From JAJCZZ01 sp964569085 (GTDB lineage: Bacteria; Gemmatimonadota; Gemmatimonadetes; Longimicrobiales; Gaopeijiaceae), in contig CAZMTA010000017.1 of the NCBI GenBank assembly GCA_964569085.1, positions 20,506 to 84,505 of the forward strand: a stretch of 64,000 bases of DNA. The letters are read 5' to 3'. The notes beneath the pieces are model-generated. The model was not told the DNA's origin and made no database searches. It saw only the letters and a program-made list of their open reading frames with translations. How positions within the stretch are numbered: position 1 is the first letter of the stretch; every line of letters begins with the position of its first letter. Below, one piece after another: positions 8,711 to 16,416 of this stretch. Made by a program: the position numbers and the translations under genes.

Positions 8711-9166
8711 ATGAACGGTCCACGCCACGGCTTCACCATGATCGAACTGGTCATCGTCCTGCTCATCGGAGGCATTCTGACGAGCATTGCGCTGGCCGGC
8801 TTCAACAACGCGCGGGGCCCCTACGCCGTCCGGGGGGCCCGGGACAGCTTCGTGGCGCTCCACGCCCGGGCCCGCGCCCACGCCATCGAGCTGGGGGAGA
8901 ACATCGCGCTCAACGTCAGCTCCGCCGGGGACAGCGCCTCCATCAACCGCGCCGACGGCACGCTCATCGAGAGCATCCGCTTCGACGAGGAGCGCAACGT
9001 GGAGCTCCTGCCCGCGGGGACGTCGTTCCGGCTCTGCCTGAGCCCGCGGGGCTTCGCCGACGTGGACTGCAACAGCTTCCAGAACACGACGGTCACCGTG
9101 GAGTTCTGGCACAACGCCGACTCCACCCGGGTGGAGATCCTGCCCATGGGCCAGGTGATCTACTGA
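8711..9166 (+). CDS. FimT/GspH-like minor prepilin (cluster II)
   Basis: Pilin-like protein, 151 aa. Textbook prepilin N-terminus: six-residue leader plus G7, then FTMIELVIVLLIGGILTSIA with Glu at +5 (E12). The body contains GspH-type features: a helix LHARARAHAIELGENIAL followed by beta strands, and two Cys (in RLCLSP and VDCNSF) that may pair. First gene of the second minor-pilin operon and the one closest to the putative sigma54 promoter. It is less biased in composition than its cluster I counterpart, so cluster II looks like the more canonical copy. Confidence 0.85.
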   Translation: MNGPRHGFTMIELVIVLLIGGILTSIALAGFNNARGPYAVRGARDSFVALHARARAHAIELGENIALNVSSAGDSASINRADGTLIESIRFDEERNVELLPAGTSFRLCLSPRGFADVDCNSFQNTTVTVEFWHNADSTRVEILPMGQVIY

Positions 9167-9564
9167 TGGGCGCTCCGCGCCGCCCCGCCCCCGACGGCCG
9201 GGCCGGATTCAGCATGGTGGAGGTCATCATCGCCATGGTCATCCTGACCATCGGGGTCCTCGGCCTGGCCGGCATGACCGGGTACATCGTGCGCACCTCC
9301 ACCCTGGCGGACCTCATGACCGAACGGGCCGTGGCCTTCCAGACGGTCGTCGACCGGCTCCAGTCCATGGACTACGACAACGTGACGTCGGGGTCCGATT
9401 CCGTCGGGGTCTTCTCCGTCTCGTGGAACGCGGTGGACGACGGGGCGCAGAACAAGATCGTGACCATCGTGACCACCGGGCCGGGCCTGGACGGGTCGGG
9501 CACCGCCCCGGTCATGTCCAGGAACGTCGTGGACAGCTTCACCTTCCGGGTGCTCCGACGATGA
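9166..9564 (+). CDS. PilV/GspI-like minor prepilin (cluster II)
   Basis: 132 aa, starting at the ATG that shares its first base with the upstream TGA (TGATG). Leader of 14 residues ends RAG, then FSMVEVIIAMVILTIGVLGLAGM with Glu at +5 (E19). The motif MVEVIIAMVILTIGVLG is characteristic of PilV. A following segment of helix (TERAVAFQTVVDRLQSMDYDNV) and a beta domain fit the family. The next gene overlaps it by four bases (ATGA at 9561). Confidence 0.85.
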   Translation: MGAPRRPAPDGRAGFSMVEVIIAMVILTIGVLGLAGMTGYIVRTSTLADLMTERAVAFQTVVDRLQSMDYDNVTSGSDSVGVFSVSWNAVDDGAQNKIVTIVTTGPGLDGSGTAPVMSRNVVDSFTFRVLRR

Positions 9565-10418
9565 GGGGCCGGCGCGGCTTCACCCTGGTCGAGCTCCTGG
9601 TCGTCACGGTCCTGGGCGCCCTGGTGGTCATGGCGTCCCTCCAGGTCCTGATCACGAACCAGCGGACCTTCACCGCCCAGAACGCGGAGATCCAGGGGCA
9701 GCAGGCGCTCCGGGCCGCCATGGACGTCCTCACCGCCGAGCTCCGTGAGGTCAGCGCCTCCGGCGGGGACATCCTGGCCATGGCCGAGGACTCGGTGAAG
9801 GTCCGGCTCATGCGGAAGCTGGCCATCGCGTGCCAGGTGGACACGACGAACTCCGGCAACCCGTACGTGCGGGCCATGAAGATCGGAGACGACTGGTTCG
9901 CCCAGCAGGACTCGGCCTACGTCTTCGCCGACAACGACGAGGACGACGAGGACGACGACGTCTGGATCCGGGCCCGGGTCACCCAGGTGGACACGACCTC
10001 GTCGTGCAGCGGCCTCTCGCTCAGCCTCGGGCTGGGCGGCGGGGTCTCCCTCCTGGACAGCACGTCCACCCAGATCCTGACCTTCGCGGGCCAGAAGGCG
10101 CGCTTCACCGCCGACTCCGTCCGGGTCGGGGCGCCGGTGCGCAGCTTCGTCACGTACACGTACGGGCTCTACACCTACAACGGTGAGCCCTACCTGGGAC
10201 GGACCACGCCGGGCGGGGCGGTCGTGCCCCTCGTGGGCCCCCTCCGGGAGGACGACGGGGTGAGCTTCGACTACCGGGACGCCGAAGGCGACTCCACCAC
10301 CGTGGCCACCGACGTGCGGCAGGTCGTGGTCACCCTGCGCTGGGGCTCGGGCATCCTCAACTCGCTGGGCGAGTCGGTGTCCGACTCGCTCAGCAGCTGG
10401 ATCTACACGCGGAATTAG
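9561..10418 (+). CDS. PilW/GspJ-like minor prepilin (cluster II)
   Basis: 285 aa from the overlapping ATG. Six-residue leader ends RRG, then FTLVELLVVTVLGALVVMASLQ with Glu at +5 (E11), the PilW signature followed by a helix that carries QQALRAAMDVLTAELRE. A strongly acidic run DNDEDDEDDDVW (from about residue 124) could bind a divalent cation; the corresponding DNA looks like a simple GAC/GAG repeat but is coding. Two Cys (in IACQVD and SSCSGL) may form a disulfide. Role: minor pilin priming type IV pilus assembly. Confidence 0.83.
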   Translation: MRGRRGFTLVELLVVTVLGALVVMASLQVLITNQRTFTAQNAEIQGQQALRAAMDVLTAELREVSASGGDILAMAEDSVKVRLMRKLAIACQVDTTNSGNPYVRAMKIGDDWFAQQDSAYVFADNDEDDEDDDVWIRARVTQVDTTSSCSGLSLSLGLGGGVSLLDSTSTQILTFAGQKARFTADSVRVGAPVRSFVTYTYGLYTYNGEPYLGRTTPGGAVVPLVGPLREDDGVSFDYRDAEGDSTTVATDVRQVVVTLRWGSGILNSLGESVSDSLSSWIYTRN

Positions 10419-10429
10419 GGAGAGCCATC

Positions 10430-11590
10430 ATGTCGAGACCCAGTGAGCGAGGATACGCCCTGCCGGCCGCCATCGGCGGCCTGGTGATCGTGGGCGTCAT
10501 GGTCACGGCCGGGTTCTACATGTCGAGCCAGGAGCTGCGGATCGGCGTGGCCAACAAGAACTCGGCCATGGCGGTGAACGTCGCCCAGGCCGGAGCCAAC
10601 GAGGTGATGGCCAACTGGAACGGCTACCAGCTCGGAAACATCCCGGTCTGGGGGGACACCACGATCACCGACACCGTGGACGTCGGGATCTGGTCGGTGA
10701 ACATCACCAACTTCAACAACCGGGTGTATTTCCTCGACGCCGAGGCGGAGATCACCGAAGGGGGCGCCCTGTGGGCCGGCGCGAACCGCCGGGTGGGCGT
10801 CATCACCCGCATGCTCTTCGCGAACATCAATCCCCCGGCGGCCCTCACGACCCGAGGCAGCACCACCATCAAAGGTGGCGCCGAGGTGCACGGAGAGGAC
10901 GCCGACCCCACGGGCTGGGGATCGTTCTGCACGGGGAACATGGACGACAAGCCGGGCATCCTCACCAACGACACGAGCCAGCTCGGAACCGTGGGCCAGG
11001 GGCAGGTCACCGGGGATCCCAAGTGGGGGCAGGACTCCACCATCGTGGACTCCACCTTCACCGTGTTCGGGAACATGACCTGGGACGACCTGGTCACCCT
11101 GGCCAAGGCCGAGGGGAAGAACGTGACCGGGCTCGGGACCAACATCAACAACACCGGCCCCGCCGTGAACGCGAGCGGGCGCTGCGACGACTCGGTGCTC
11201 ACCAACTGGGGGGACACCCTCCCCACGGCTCCGTGCGGGAGCTACTTCCCCCTGATCTACCACGGGGGCCCGAAGCTGACGATCCAGTCGGGGGGCATGG
11301 GGCAGGGCATCCTCCTCCTCGACGGCGACCTGGACCTCCGCGGAAACTTCACCTTCTACGGCATCATCATCGTCCAGGGGAACTTCGAGACCCAGGGTTC
11401 CGGAAACCGCGTGCTCGGGGGCGTCATGGCCTCCAACGCGGACTTCGACACCCAGGGCATCACGGGTAGCTCGGTGGTGAACAACTCCACCTGCGCGGTG
11501 GAGCGGGCCATCCTGAACAACTCGAGCCTCTCCCGGGCTCGTCCCCTCTCGAGCAGGAGCTGGGTCGATCTCACCGCCGTGGTGAACTGA
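10430..11590 (+). CDS. PilX-like minor pilin (cluster II)
   Basis: 386 aa, 11 bases after the previous gene. N-terminus MSRPSERG/YALPAAIGGLVIVGVMVTAGF has a prepilin-type glycine but no Glu at +5, as in its cluster I counterpart. The helix is followed by a PilX_N-like region (KNSAMAVNVAQAGANEVMANW). The C-terminal part (about 288-350) has GQGILLLDGDLDLRGNF and NADFDTQG repeats suggestive of a small beta-helix, and a Cys/Arg/Pro pattern at the end also seen in the cluster I protein. It ends in front of a strong terminator. Confidence 0.78.
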   Translation: MSRPSERGYALPAAIGGLVIVGVMVTAGFYMSSQELRIGVANKNSAMAVNVAQAGANEVMANWNGYQLGNIPVWGDTTITDTVDVGIWSVNITNFNNRVYFLDAEAEITEGGALWAGANRRVGVITRMLFANINPPAALTTRGSTTIKGGAEVHGEDADPTGWGSFCTGNMDDKPGILTNDTSQLGTVGQGQVTGDPKWGQDSTIVDSTFTVFGNMTWDDLVTLAKAEGKNVTGLGTNINNTGPAVNASGRCDDSVLTNWGDTLPTAPCGSYFPLIYHGGPKLTIQSGGMGQGILLLDGDLDLRGNFTFYGIIIVQGNFETQGSGNRVLGGVMASNADFDTQGITGSSVVNNSTCAVERAILNNSSLSRARPLSSRSWVDLTAVVN

Positions 11591-11600
11591 CCCTCCGGCC

Positions 11601-11655
11601 CCGCCGGCGGAGCCCGCCCCCCGGGGCCACGCTCCGCCGGCGGCTTCGTTTGTTT
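11601..11655 (+). terminator. Rho-independent-type terminator after minor-pilin cluster II
   Basis: Perfect 13-base inverted repeat (11601-11613 with 11631-11643, arm CCGCCGGCGGAGC) followed by a T-rich stretch CTTCGTTTGTTTGTG. It separates the minor-pilin operon from pilM. Confidence 0.8.
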
Positions 11656-11707
11656 GTGCGACATATGTTTATCAAAAGTTGCCCGTCGCGACTTTGGCGG
11701 AATCTTC

Positions 11708-11737
11708 TTGACACGGCTTGTTGATCGGTAGTAAGCT
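11708..11737 (+). promoter_or_regulatory. Candidate sigma70-type promoter for pilMNOPQ
   Basis: A perfect -35 hexamer TTGACA (11708-11713) is followed after 15-18 bases by weak -10 candidates (TAGTAA at 11729 or TAAGCT at 11732). The surrounding 100 bases are strikingly AT-rich for this genome. A 6-bp-arm dyad, TCCCGA-5-TCGGGA (11740-11756), lies at or just after the expected start of transcription and could be an operator. Confidence 0.5.
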
Positions 11738-11793
11738 GGTCCCGATATTCTCGGGAAAAATTTGTTTCCACCCTCTCCCGAAGGGCTGAGCTC

Positions 11794-12822
11794 ATGGGTC
11801 TGTTCGGACGCAAACGCACCTCCATCGGGCTGGACATCGGGTCCGGTTTCGTAAAGGCCGTGGAGGTCGATCACTCGGGTGACCAACCCGAGGTGACCCG
11901 CGTGGCCATGAGTCCCCTCCTCCCCGACGCCATCGTCGAGGGGGAGATCATGGACTACGGCCTGGTGGCCGACACCGTGCGGGCCCTCTTCGAGGAGACC
12001 GGGCTGGACGGGACGGTGGTCACGGCGGTGGGCGGGCACGACGTCATCATCAAGCCCATCCCCATGGACCGCATGGCCGAGAAGGACGCCCGCGAGGTCA
12101 TCCGCTGGGAGGCCGAGCAGCACGTGCCCTTCGACATCAAGAGCGTCGAGCTCGACTTCCAGATCCTGGATCCCCACGGAGAGGGGATGCAGATGGAGGT
12201 GCTCCTCGTGGCGGCCAAGCGGGAGCTCGTGGAGAACAAGGTCGGCCTCCTCCAGGACGCCGGCGTGGACCCCGCCATCATCGACGTGGGTGCCTTCGCG
12301 CTCCACAACGCCTTCGAGCACAACTATCCCGACGCCCAGGACGGCATCGTGGCGCTGGTGAACGTGGGCCACGAGACGACCAACGTGAACATCCTGGAGA
12401 ACGGGGTGCCCATCCTGACCCGGGACATCCCCTTCGGCTCCCGCCGGCTCCGCGAGGACCTGCAGCGGGAGCGCGGCCTCACGGCCGAGCAGGCCGAGGA
12501 GGTCGTCCAGGCCCGCGAGACGCTGGACGACCTGGGGCGCTTCGTGGACTCGTCCGCGGACGAGGTGGCCGTGGGCATCGAGCGTGCGAGCGCGTTCCTC
12601 ATGACCCGCGAGGACGCGGACTCCCTCGGGAAGATCTTCCTCAGCGGCGGAGGCGCGCGCATCCCGGGCATGGTGGAATCGCTGGCCCGCCGCATGAACG
12701 TGGAGACGTTCCTGGTGAATCCCTTCGAGCGGGTCCCGGTGGCCCCCGACGCCGCGCCCTTCAACATCGACGAGGCGGCACCCATGCTGCTCCTGCCCCT
12801 CGGGCTGGCCCTGCGTCAGTGA
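11794..12822 (+). CDS. pilM: Type IV pilus inner-membrane platform ATPase-like PilM
   Basis: 342 aa, usual PilM length. Actin/FtsA-like fold: phosphate-1 motif IGLDIGSGFVKAVEV near residues 12-26, a connecting motif LVNVGHETTNVNILENG (about 187-203), and a phosphate-2/adenosine motif IFLSGGGARIPGMVE near 285-300. Cytoplasmic PilM binds the N-terminal peptide of PilN, present next door. First gene of pilMNOPQ, the alignment complex linking the inner-membrane motor to the PilQ secretin. Confidence 0.95.
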   Translation: MGLFGRKRTSIGLDIGSGFVKAVEVDHSGDQPEVTRVAMSPLLPDAIVEGEIMDYGLVADTVRALFEETGLDGTVVTAVGGHDVIIKPIPMDRMAEKDAREVIRWEAEQHVPFDIKSVELDFQILDPHGEGMQMEVLLVAAKRELVENKVGLLQDAGVDPAIIDVGAFALHNAFEHNYPDAQDGIVALVNVGHETTNVNILENGVPILTRDIPFGSRRLREDLQRERGLTAEQAEEVVQARETLDDLGRFVDSSADEVAVGIERASAFLMTREDADSLGKIFLSGGGARIPGMVESLARRMNVETFLVNPFERVPVAPDAAPFNIDEAAPMLLLPLGLALRQ

Positions 12823-12846
12823 CCTGCAAAGGACGGTGCTAGAACC

Positions 12847-13548
12847 GTGATCGAAGTCAATCTCCATCCCGACCGGAAGAAGCGCTCGGGTCGCGGCGGC
12901 GGCTTCTCCTTCAGCCTTCCCAAGATGGGGGGCGGAGGGGGCGGTGGCTTCCCGGCGGATCCCTACGTCCTCGGGGCCGTGGTCGCCGGGCTCATCGCCT
13001 TCGGGGTGATGGCCTGGCTGTTCCTCGGCGTCAGCGGCGACCGGGAAGAGGTCGAGGTGGCCCTCGCCGAGGCCCGCCAGGACTCGGTCCGCTTCGCCGA
13101 CGTCATCCAGCGCACCAACCAGCTCACGGCGCGGCGCGACTCCATCGCGCAGCGGGTGGCCATCATCCAGGAGATCGACGCGCTCCGGTACGTGTGGCCC
13201 CACGTCATGGACGAGGTGTCCCTGGCGCTGCCGGACTACACCTGGATCCGCGAGATCACGCAGCTCCAGGCGGATCCGCTCCAGCTGCGCATCTCCGGCC
13301 GGGCCGGGAGCAACTTCGCCATCACGAACTTCATGCGGCAGCTCGAGGCCTCGCGCTTCTTCCGAGGCGTGGACCTCCAGCGCTCCGAGCAGGCCCAGTC
13401 CGAGATCGACAACCAGGACCTGGTCTACGTCTACGAGATGACGGTCTTCTACGAGCCGCCCCCGCTGGAGGCGCTGGAGACCGTCCCCCTCTTCGACACG
13501 GAGGTCTCCACGATGGAGGCCGTTCCCGACACCACCGAGGGGGGCTGA
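12847..13548 (+). CDS. pilN: Type IV pilus assembly protein PilN
   Basis: 233 aa with a GTG start preceded by AAGGACGG. The N-terminus IEVNLHPDRK corresponds to the conserved INLLPxR peptide that docks into PilM. Then comes a Gly-rich cytoplasmic stretch (GMGGGGGGG type, about 20-38), longer than usual, one transmembrane helix (about 43-65), a coiled coil and a ferredoxin-like periplasmic domain. It forms a heterodimer with PilO. The 24-base gap from pilM and the gene order leave little doubt about identity. Confidence 0.92.
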   Translation: MIEVNLHPDRKKRSGRGGGFSFSLPKMGGGGGGGFPADPYVLGAVVAGLIAFGVMAWLFLGVSGDREEVEVALAEARQDSVRFADVIQRTNQLTARRDSIAQRVAIIQEIDALRYVWPHVMDEVSLALPDYTWIREITQLQADPLQLRISGRAGSNFAITNFMRQLEASRFFRGVDLQRSEQAQSEIDNQDLVYVYEMTVFYEPPPLEALETVPLFDTEVSTMEAVPDTTEGG

Positions 13549-13551
13549 GCC

Positions 13552-14169
13552 ATGGCGAAGCTGATCCCCGACGACCCGAAGCAGAAGAACGCGCTCTTCA
13601 TCGCCATCGGGCTCCTGCTGCTCATCTACCCCTTCCACGCCTTCTGGTACAGCGACCAGCGTGACCAGGTGGCCAACATGCAGAGCCGGCTCGAGTCCCT
13701 CGAGGACCAGAACCGGCGCGCCCAGGTCCTCGCGGCCCGGGGCGGTGGGGACCTGGAGGAGCGCATGGCCCTCTACGAGCGCCACGTGCAGAAGCTGGAG
13801 GAGCTGATCCCCGAGGCCGAGGAGGTCGCCGGCCTGGTGGACGACATCTCCCAGCGGGCACGGACCTCCCGGGTCGATCTCAGCCGCATCATCCCCGAGC
13901 CGCCGGAGGAGGGCGCCTTCTACACCCGGCGGTCCTACTCCATGATCGTCATCGGCGAGTACCACGCGGTGGCCCGGTTCCTCACCGACATCGCCAACCT
14001 CCCCCGGATCGTGACCCCGGTGGACGTGGACATCTCGCTCTATCCCAACCCGGGGATGTTCCCCGAATACGACTCGCCGGTGTCGGCCAACTTCCGCATC
14101 GAGACCTACGTGGTCCCGGAGCGGGGGGCCCCCCCGGCACCCGCGCCCGGACAGGAGGGGCAGGGATGA
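13552..14169 (+). CDS. pilO: Type IV pilus assembly protein PilO
   Basis: 205 aa. Short cytoplasmic tail, one membrane helix (about 14-30, IAIGLLLLIYPFHAFWY), a coiled coil (about 38-100, with RLESLEDQNRRAQVL and YERHVQKLEELIPEAEEV) and a C-terminal ferredoxin-like domain with SMIVIGEYHAVARFLTDIANLPRIVTP cut into typical PilO strands and helix. It pairs with PilN in the inner membrane. The last codons overlap the pilP start by four bases. A Pro-rich tail (GAPPAPAPGQEG) ends the protein. Confidence 0.92.
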   Translation: MAKLIPDDPKQKNALFIAIGLLLLIYPFHAFWYSDQRDQVANMQSRLESLEDQNRRAQVLAARGGGDLEERMALYERHVQKLEELIPEAEEVAGLVDDISQRARTSRVDLSRIIPEPPEEGAFYTRRSYSMIVIGEYHAVARFLTDIANLPRIVTPVDVDISLYPNPGMFPEYDSPVSANFRIETYVVPERGAPPAPAPGQEGQG

Positions 14170-14648
14170 AGACTCGAGCCATCCGGACCGGCCTCCTCGC
14201 GGCCGCGGCGCTCGTCGCGATCCCCGCGGCGGCCCTGCAGGCGCAGGACCCCCCGCAGCAGCAGCCCCAGACCGAGCTGGTCTTCGAACGGGAGGTCTTC
14301 ACCTACCCGTCGTTCCAGCGACGGAACCCCTTCGTCCCCCTGGGTGGGGGCGTGGAGGGGGGACCGCGCTTCGAGCAGCTCCGCCTCATGGGGATCATCC
14401 ACTCCGACGTCCCGGGAGAGAGCGTGGCCATCGTGGGAACGAGCCAGGTCAACATCTCCCAGGACGGGAGCAACGTCACCGTCTCTCCAGGCGGCGACGC
14501 GTGGTACCTGAAGGTCGGTCAGTCCATCGGCAACACCCGGATCGTCGAGATCCGCCGCGAGCAGGTCGTGGTGGAGGTCGAGGAGTTCGGACTCACGGAG
14601 CAGAGAATCATGCAGCTTGAGACCCGGCGCCAGGGAGGCACTCCATGA
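14166..14648 (+). CDS. pilP: PilP-like pilus alignment protein
   Basis: 160 aa with a cleavable signal peptide (LLAAAALVAIPAAALQA/QD) but no lipobox Cys, unlike the classic PilP lipoprotein. A disordered Gln/Pro linker is followed by RRNPFVPL, the conserved PilP motif that begins the beta-sandwich, then LRLMGIIHSD and a strand-rich C-terminus with GQSIGNTRIVEI. It should connect PilNO to PilQ in the periplasm. Overlaps both neighbours by four bases. Confidence 0.85.
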   Translation: MKTRAIRTGLLAAAALVAIPAAALQAQDPPQQQPQTELVFEREVFTYPSFQRRNPFVPLGGGVEGGPRFEQLRLMGIIHSDVPGESVAIVGTSQVNISQDGSNVTVSPGGDAWYLKVGQSIGNTRIVEIRREQVVVEVEEFGLTEQRIMQLETRRQGGTP

Positions 14649-16393
14649 CCCCGATCTACGCGTTGTGGGCCAGCGCGGTGCTCGCTCTGGGAGGGGGTCC
14701 GGCGGAGTCGCCGGGCCCGGTCACGGAGCTGAGCATCACGCCCATGGCCACCCAGACCAGCGTCCTCATCTCCGTGGACGGAGACGTGGAGTACCGCGAG
14801 TTCACCATGGAGGGACCCCACCGGCTGGTGGTGGACCTCATGGGCGCGCGCCACTCCCTTCCCCGGGACAACTTCTCCGACGTGAACCGGGGCGGGATCC
14901 GGGCCGTCCGCACCAGCCAGTACTCGGCGGACATCGTCCGCGTGGTGCTGGAGCTGGAGGGCAGCCTCGGCTACGCCGTCATCAAGGAGGCGGGCGGGCT
15001 CCGCATCAACCTGGAGAACCCCGCCGGCGCCTTCGAGCCGTGGTTCAGCGGACGGGGCGGCGCGGCCGCTCCGGCGCTCCCCCAGGCCGTCCGCACGCAG
15101 CCGGCCCTCCGTCAGGTCCAGGAGAGCCAGGCCCGGCGCATCTCGATCCAGTTCACGAACTCGCCCATCCAGGACGTCCTGCTGGCCTTCTCGGCCTTCA
15201 GCGGCCAGTCCATCGTGCCGGGCTCCAACGTCACCGGGCTGGTCACCGCGGACATCCGCAACCAGCCGTGGGACGTGGCGCTGAACACGATCCTGGCCAC
15301 CCAGGGCCTCGTGGCCGAGGAGAACGAGTACGGGATCATCCGGGTCGACAACATCACCGACCTCAACGACCGTGAGGCCGTGGAGCCGATCCTCACCCAG
15401 GCCCACCGGATCAACTACGCGACGGCCTCCGAGCTCCTCACGGCCATCCAGCCCCTCCTCTCCGAGCGCGGCACGGCCACGGTGGGGCAGGGCACGAACA
15501 CCCTGATCGTCTCCGACATCCAGCGCGTCCAGAGCGCGGTGCAGGCGCTCCTGCAGAGCCTGGACATCCGCACGCCGCAGGTGTCCATCCAGGCGAAGAT
15601 CATCTTCGTCAACCGGACGGACCTGGACGAGCTGGGCGTGACGTACGAGCTGAAGGACTCCCGCGGGAACCAGCTCAACGAGCTCTCCGACGGCGGCGCC
15701 GACTTCAACGGCGACGGCCGCATCACCCAGGACGAGACGGTGGGCCAGGGGACCGCGGTGGTCCTGCTGGGCGGGAACTCGGTGGCCGCGCTGGGCAACG
15801 CGAACAACCGCGTGGCCAGCCCCACCCTGTCGCTCCTGTCGTCCCTCGTCCTGGGCCGGCACCAGCTCATCTCCTTCGTGGACGCCCTCTCGTCGGTGAA
15901 CCTCTCCGACGTGCAGGCGGTCCCGCAGGTGACGGTGCTGGACAACCAGCAGGCCCGGCTGAAGGTCGGAACCGACGTTCCGGTCCGGACCATCGACGCG
16001 GGCGGACAGGGCGGCGGCGACGGGACCTTCCCCACGGCCCAGGTGGACGTGGAGGAGACCGGCATCATCCTGGAGGCCACGCCCCACGTGACCGCCAACG
16101 GCAGCATCCTGCTCGACCTCTCGGTGGAGCGCTCCTCCGCCGACCTGGCCGAGTCGGACGTGGGCTTCATCAAGCAGACGCAGGAGGCCAGCACCCGGGT
16201 CCTGGTGGAGGACGGCGAGACCGTCGCCATCGGTGGCCTGACGCAGAGCGAGCGCACCGAGGTCCGTTCCGGAATCCCCCTCCTCATGGAGCTCCCGCTC
16301 ATCGGCCGCCTCTTCCGGACCACCCGGGAGCAGCAGGTCCAGCGTGACCTGATCGTCCTCGTGACCCCGCACATCGTGCGTGGCTCTAACTGA
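14645..16393 (+). CDS. pilQ: Type IV pilus secretin PilQ
   Basis: Outer-membrane secretin, 582 aa. One AMIN domain after the signal region (about 28-115, with HRLVVDLMGARHSLP), a Pro/Ala linker, an N0/STN domain (about 160-235, FTNSPIQDVLLAFSAFSG), an N1 domain (about 245-400) and the secretin beta-barrel (about 415-580), ending QRDLIVLVTPHIV. Only one AMIN repeat is present, so it is shorter than Pseudomonas PilQ. Unusually, residues 353-364 (DFNGDGRITQDE, at 15701-15736) form a perfect EF-hand-type calcium loop within the N1 region. Fifth gene of pilMNOPQ, translationally coupled to pilP. Confidence 0.94.
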   Translation: MTPIYALWASAVLALGGGPAESPGPVTELSITPMATQTSVLISVDGDVEYREFTMEGPHRLVVDLMGARHSLPRDNFSDVNRGGIRAVRTSQYSADIVRVVLELEGSLGYAVIKEAGGLRINLENPAGAFEPWFSGRGGAAAPALPQAVRTQPALRQVQESQARRISIQFTNSPIQDVLLAFSAFSGQSIVPGSNVTGLVTADIRNQPWDVALNTILATQGLVAEENEYGIIRVDNITDLNDREAVEPILTQAHRINYATASELLTAIQPLLSERGTATVGQGTNTLIVSDIQRVQSAVQALLQSLDIRTPQVSIQAKIIFVNRTDLDELGVTYELKDSRGNQLNELSDGGADFNGDGRITQDETVGQGTAVVLLGGNSVAALGNANNRVASPTLSLLSSLVLGRHQLISFVDALSSVNLSDVQAVPQVTVLDNQQARLKVGTDVPVRTIDAGGQGGGDGTFPTAQVDVEETGIILEATPHVTANGSILLDLSVERSSADLAESDVGFIKQTQEASTRVLVEDGETVAIGGLTQSERTEVRSGIPLLMELPLIGRLFRTTREQQVQRDLIVLVTPHIVRGSN

Positions 16394-16416
16394 TACGGAA
16401 GGACCGGGAGCCCTCC

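Noticed and set aside
4060..8714. Very long open frames on the opposite strands (over 1300 codons) across the MFS fusion and pilin genes
   Set aside because: They are shadows caused by high GC content: Arg/Pro/Gly-rich, without family motifs, and overlap genes with clear domains.
9930..9962. GAC/GAG simple repeat
   Set aside because: It encodes the acidic run in the cluster II PilW-like protein, in frame and not a separate repeat element.
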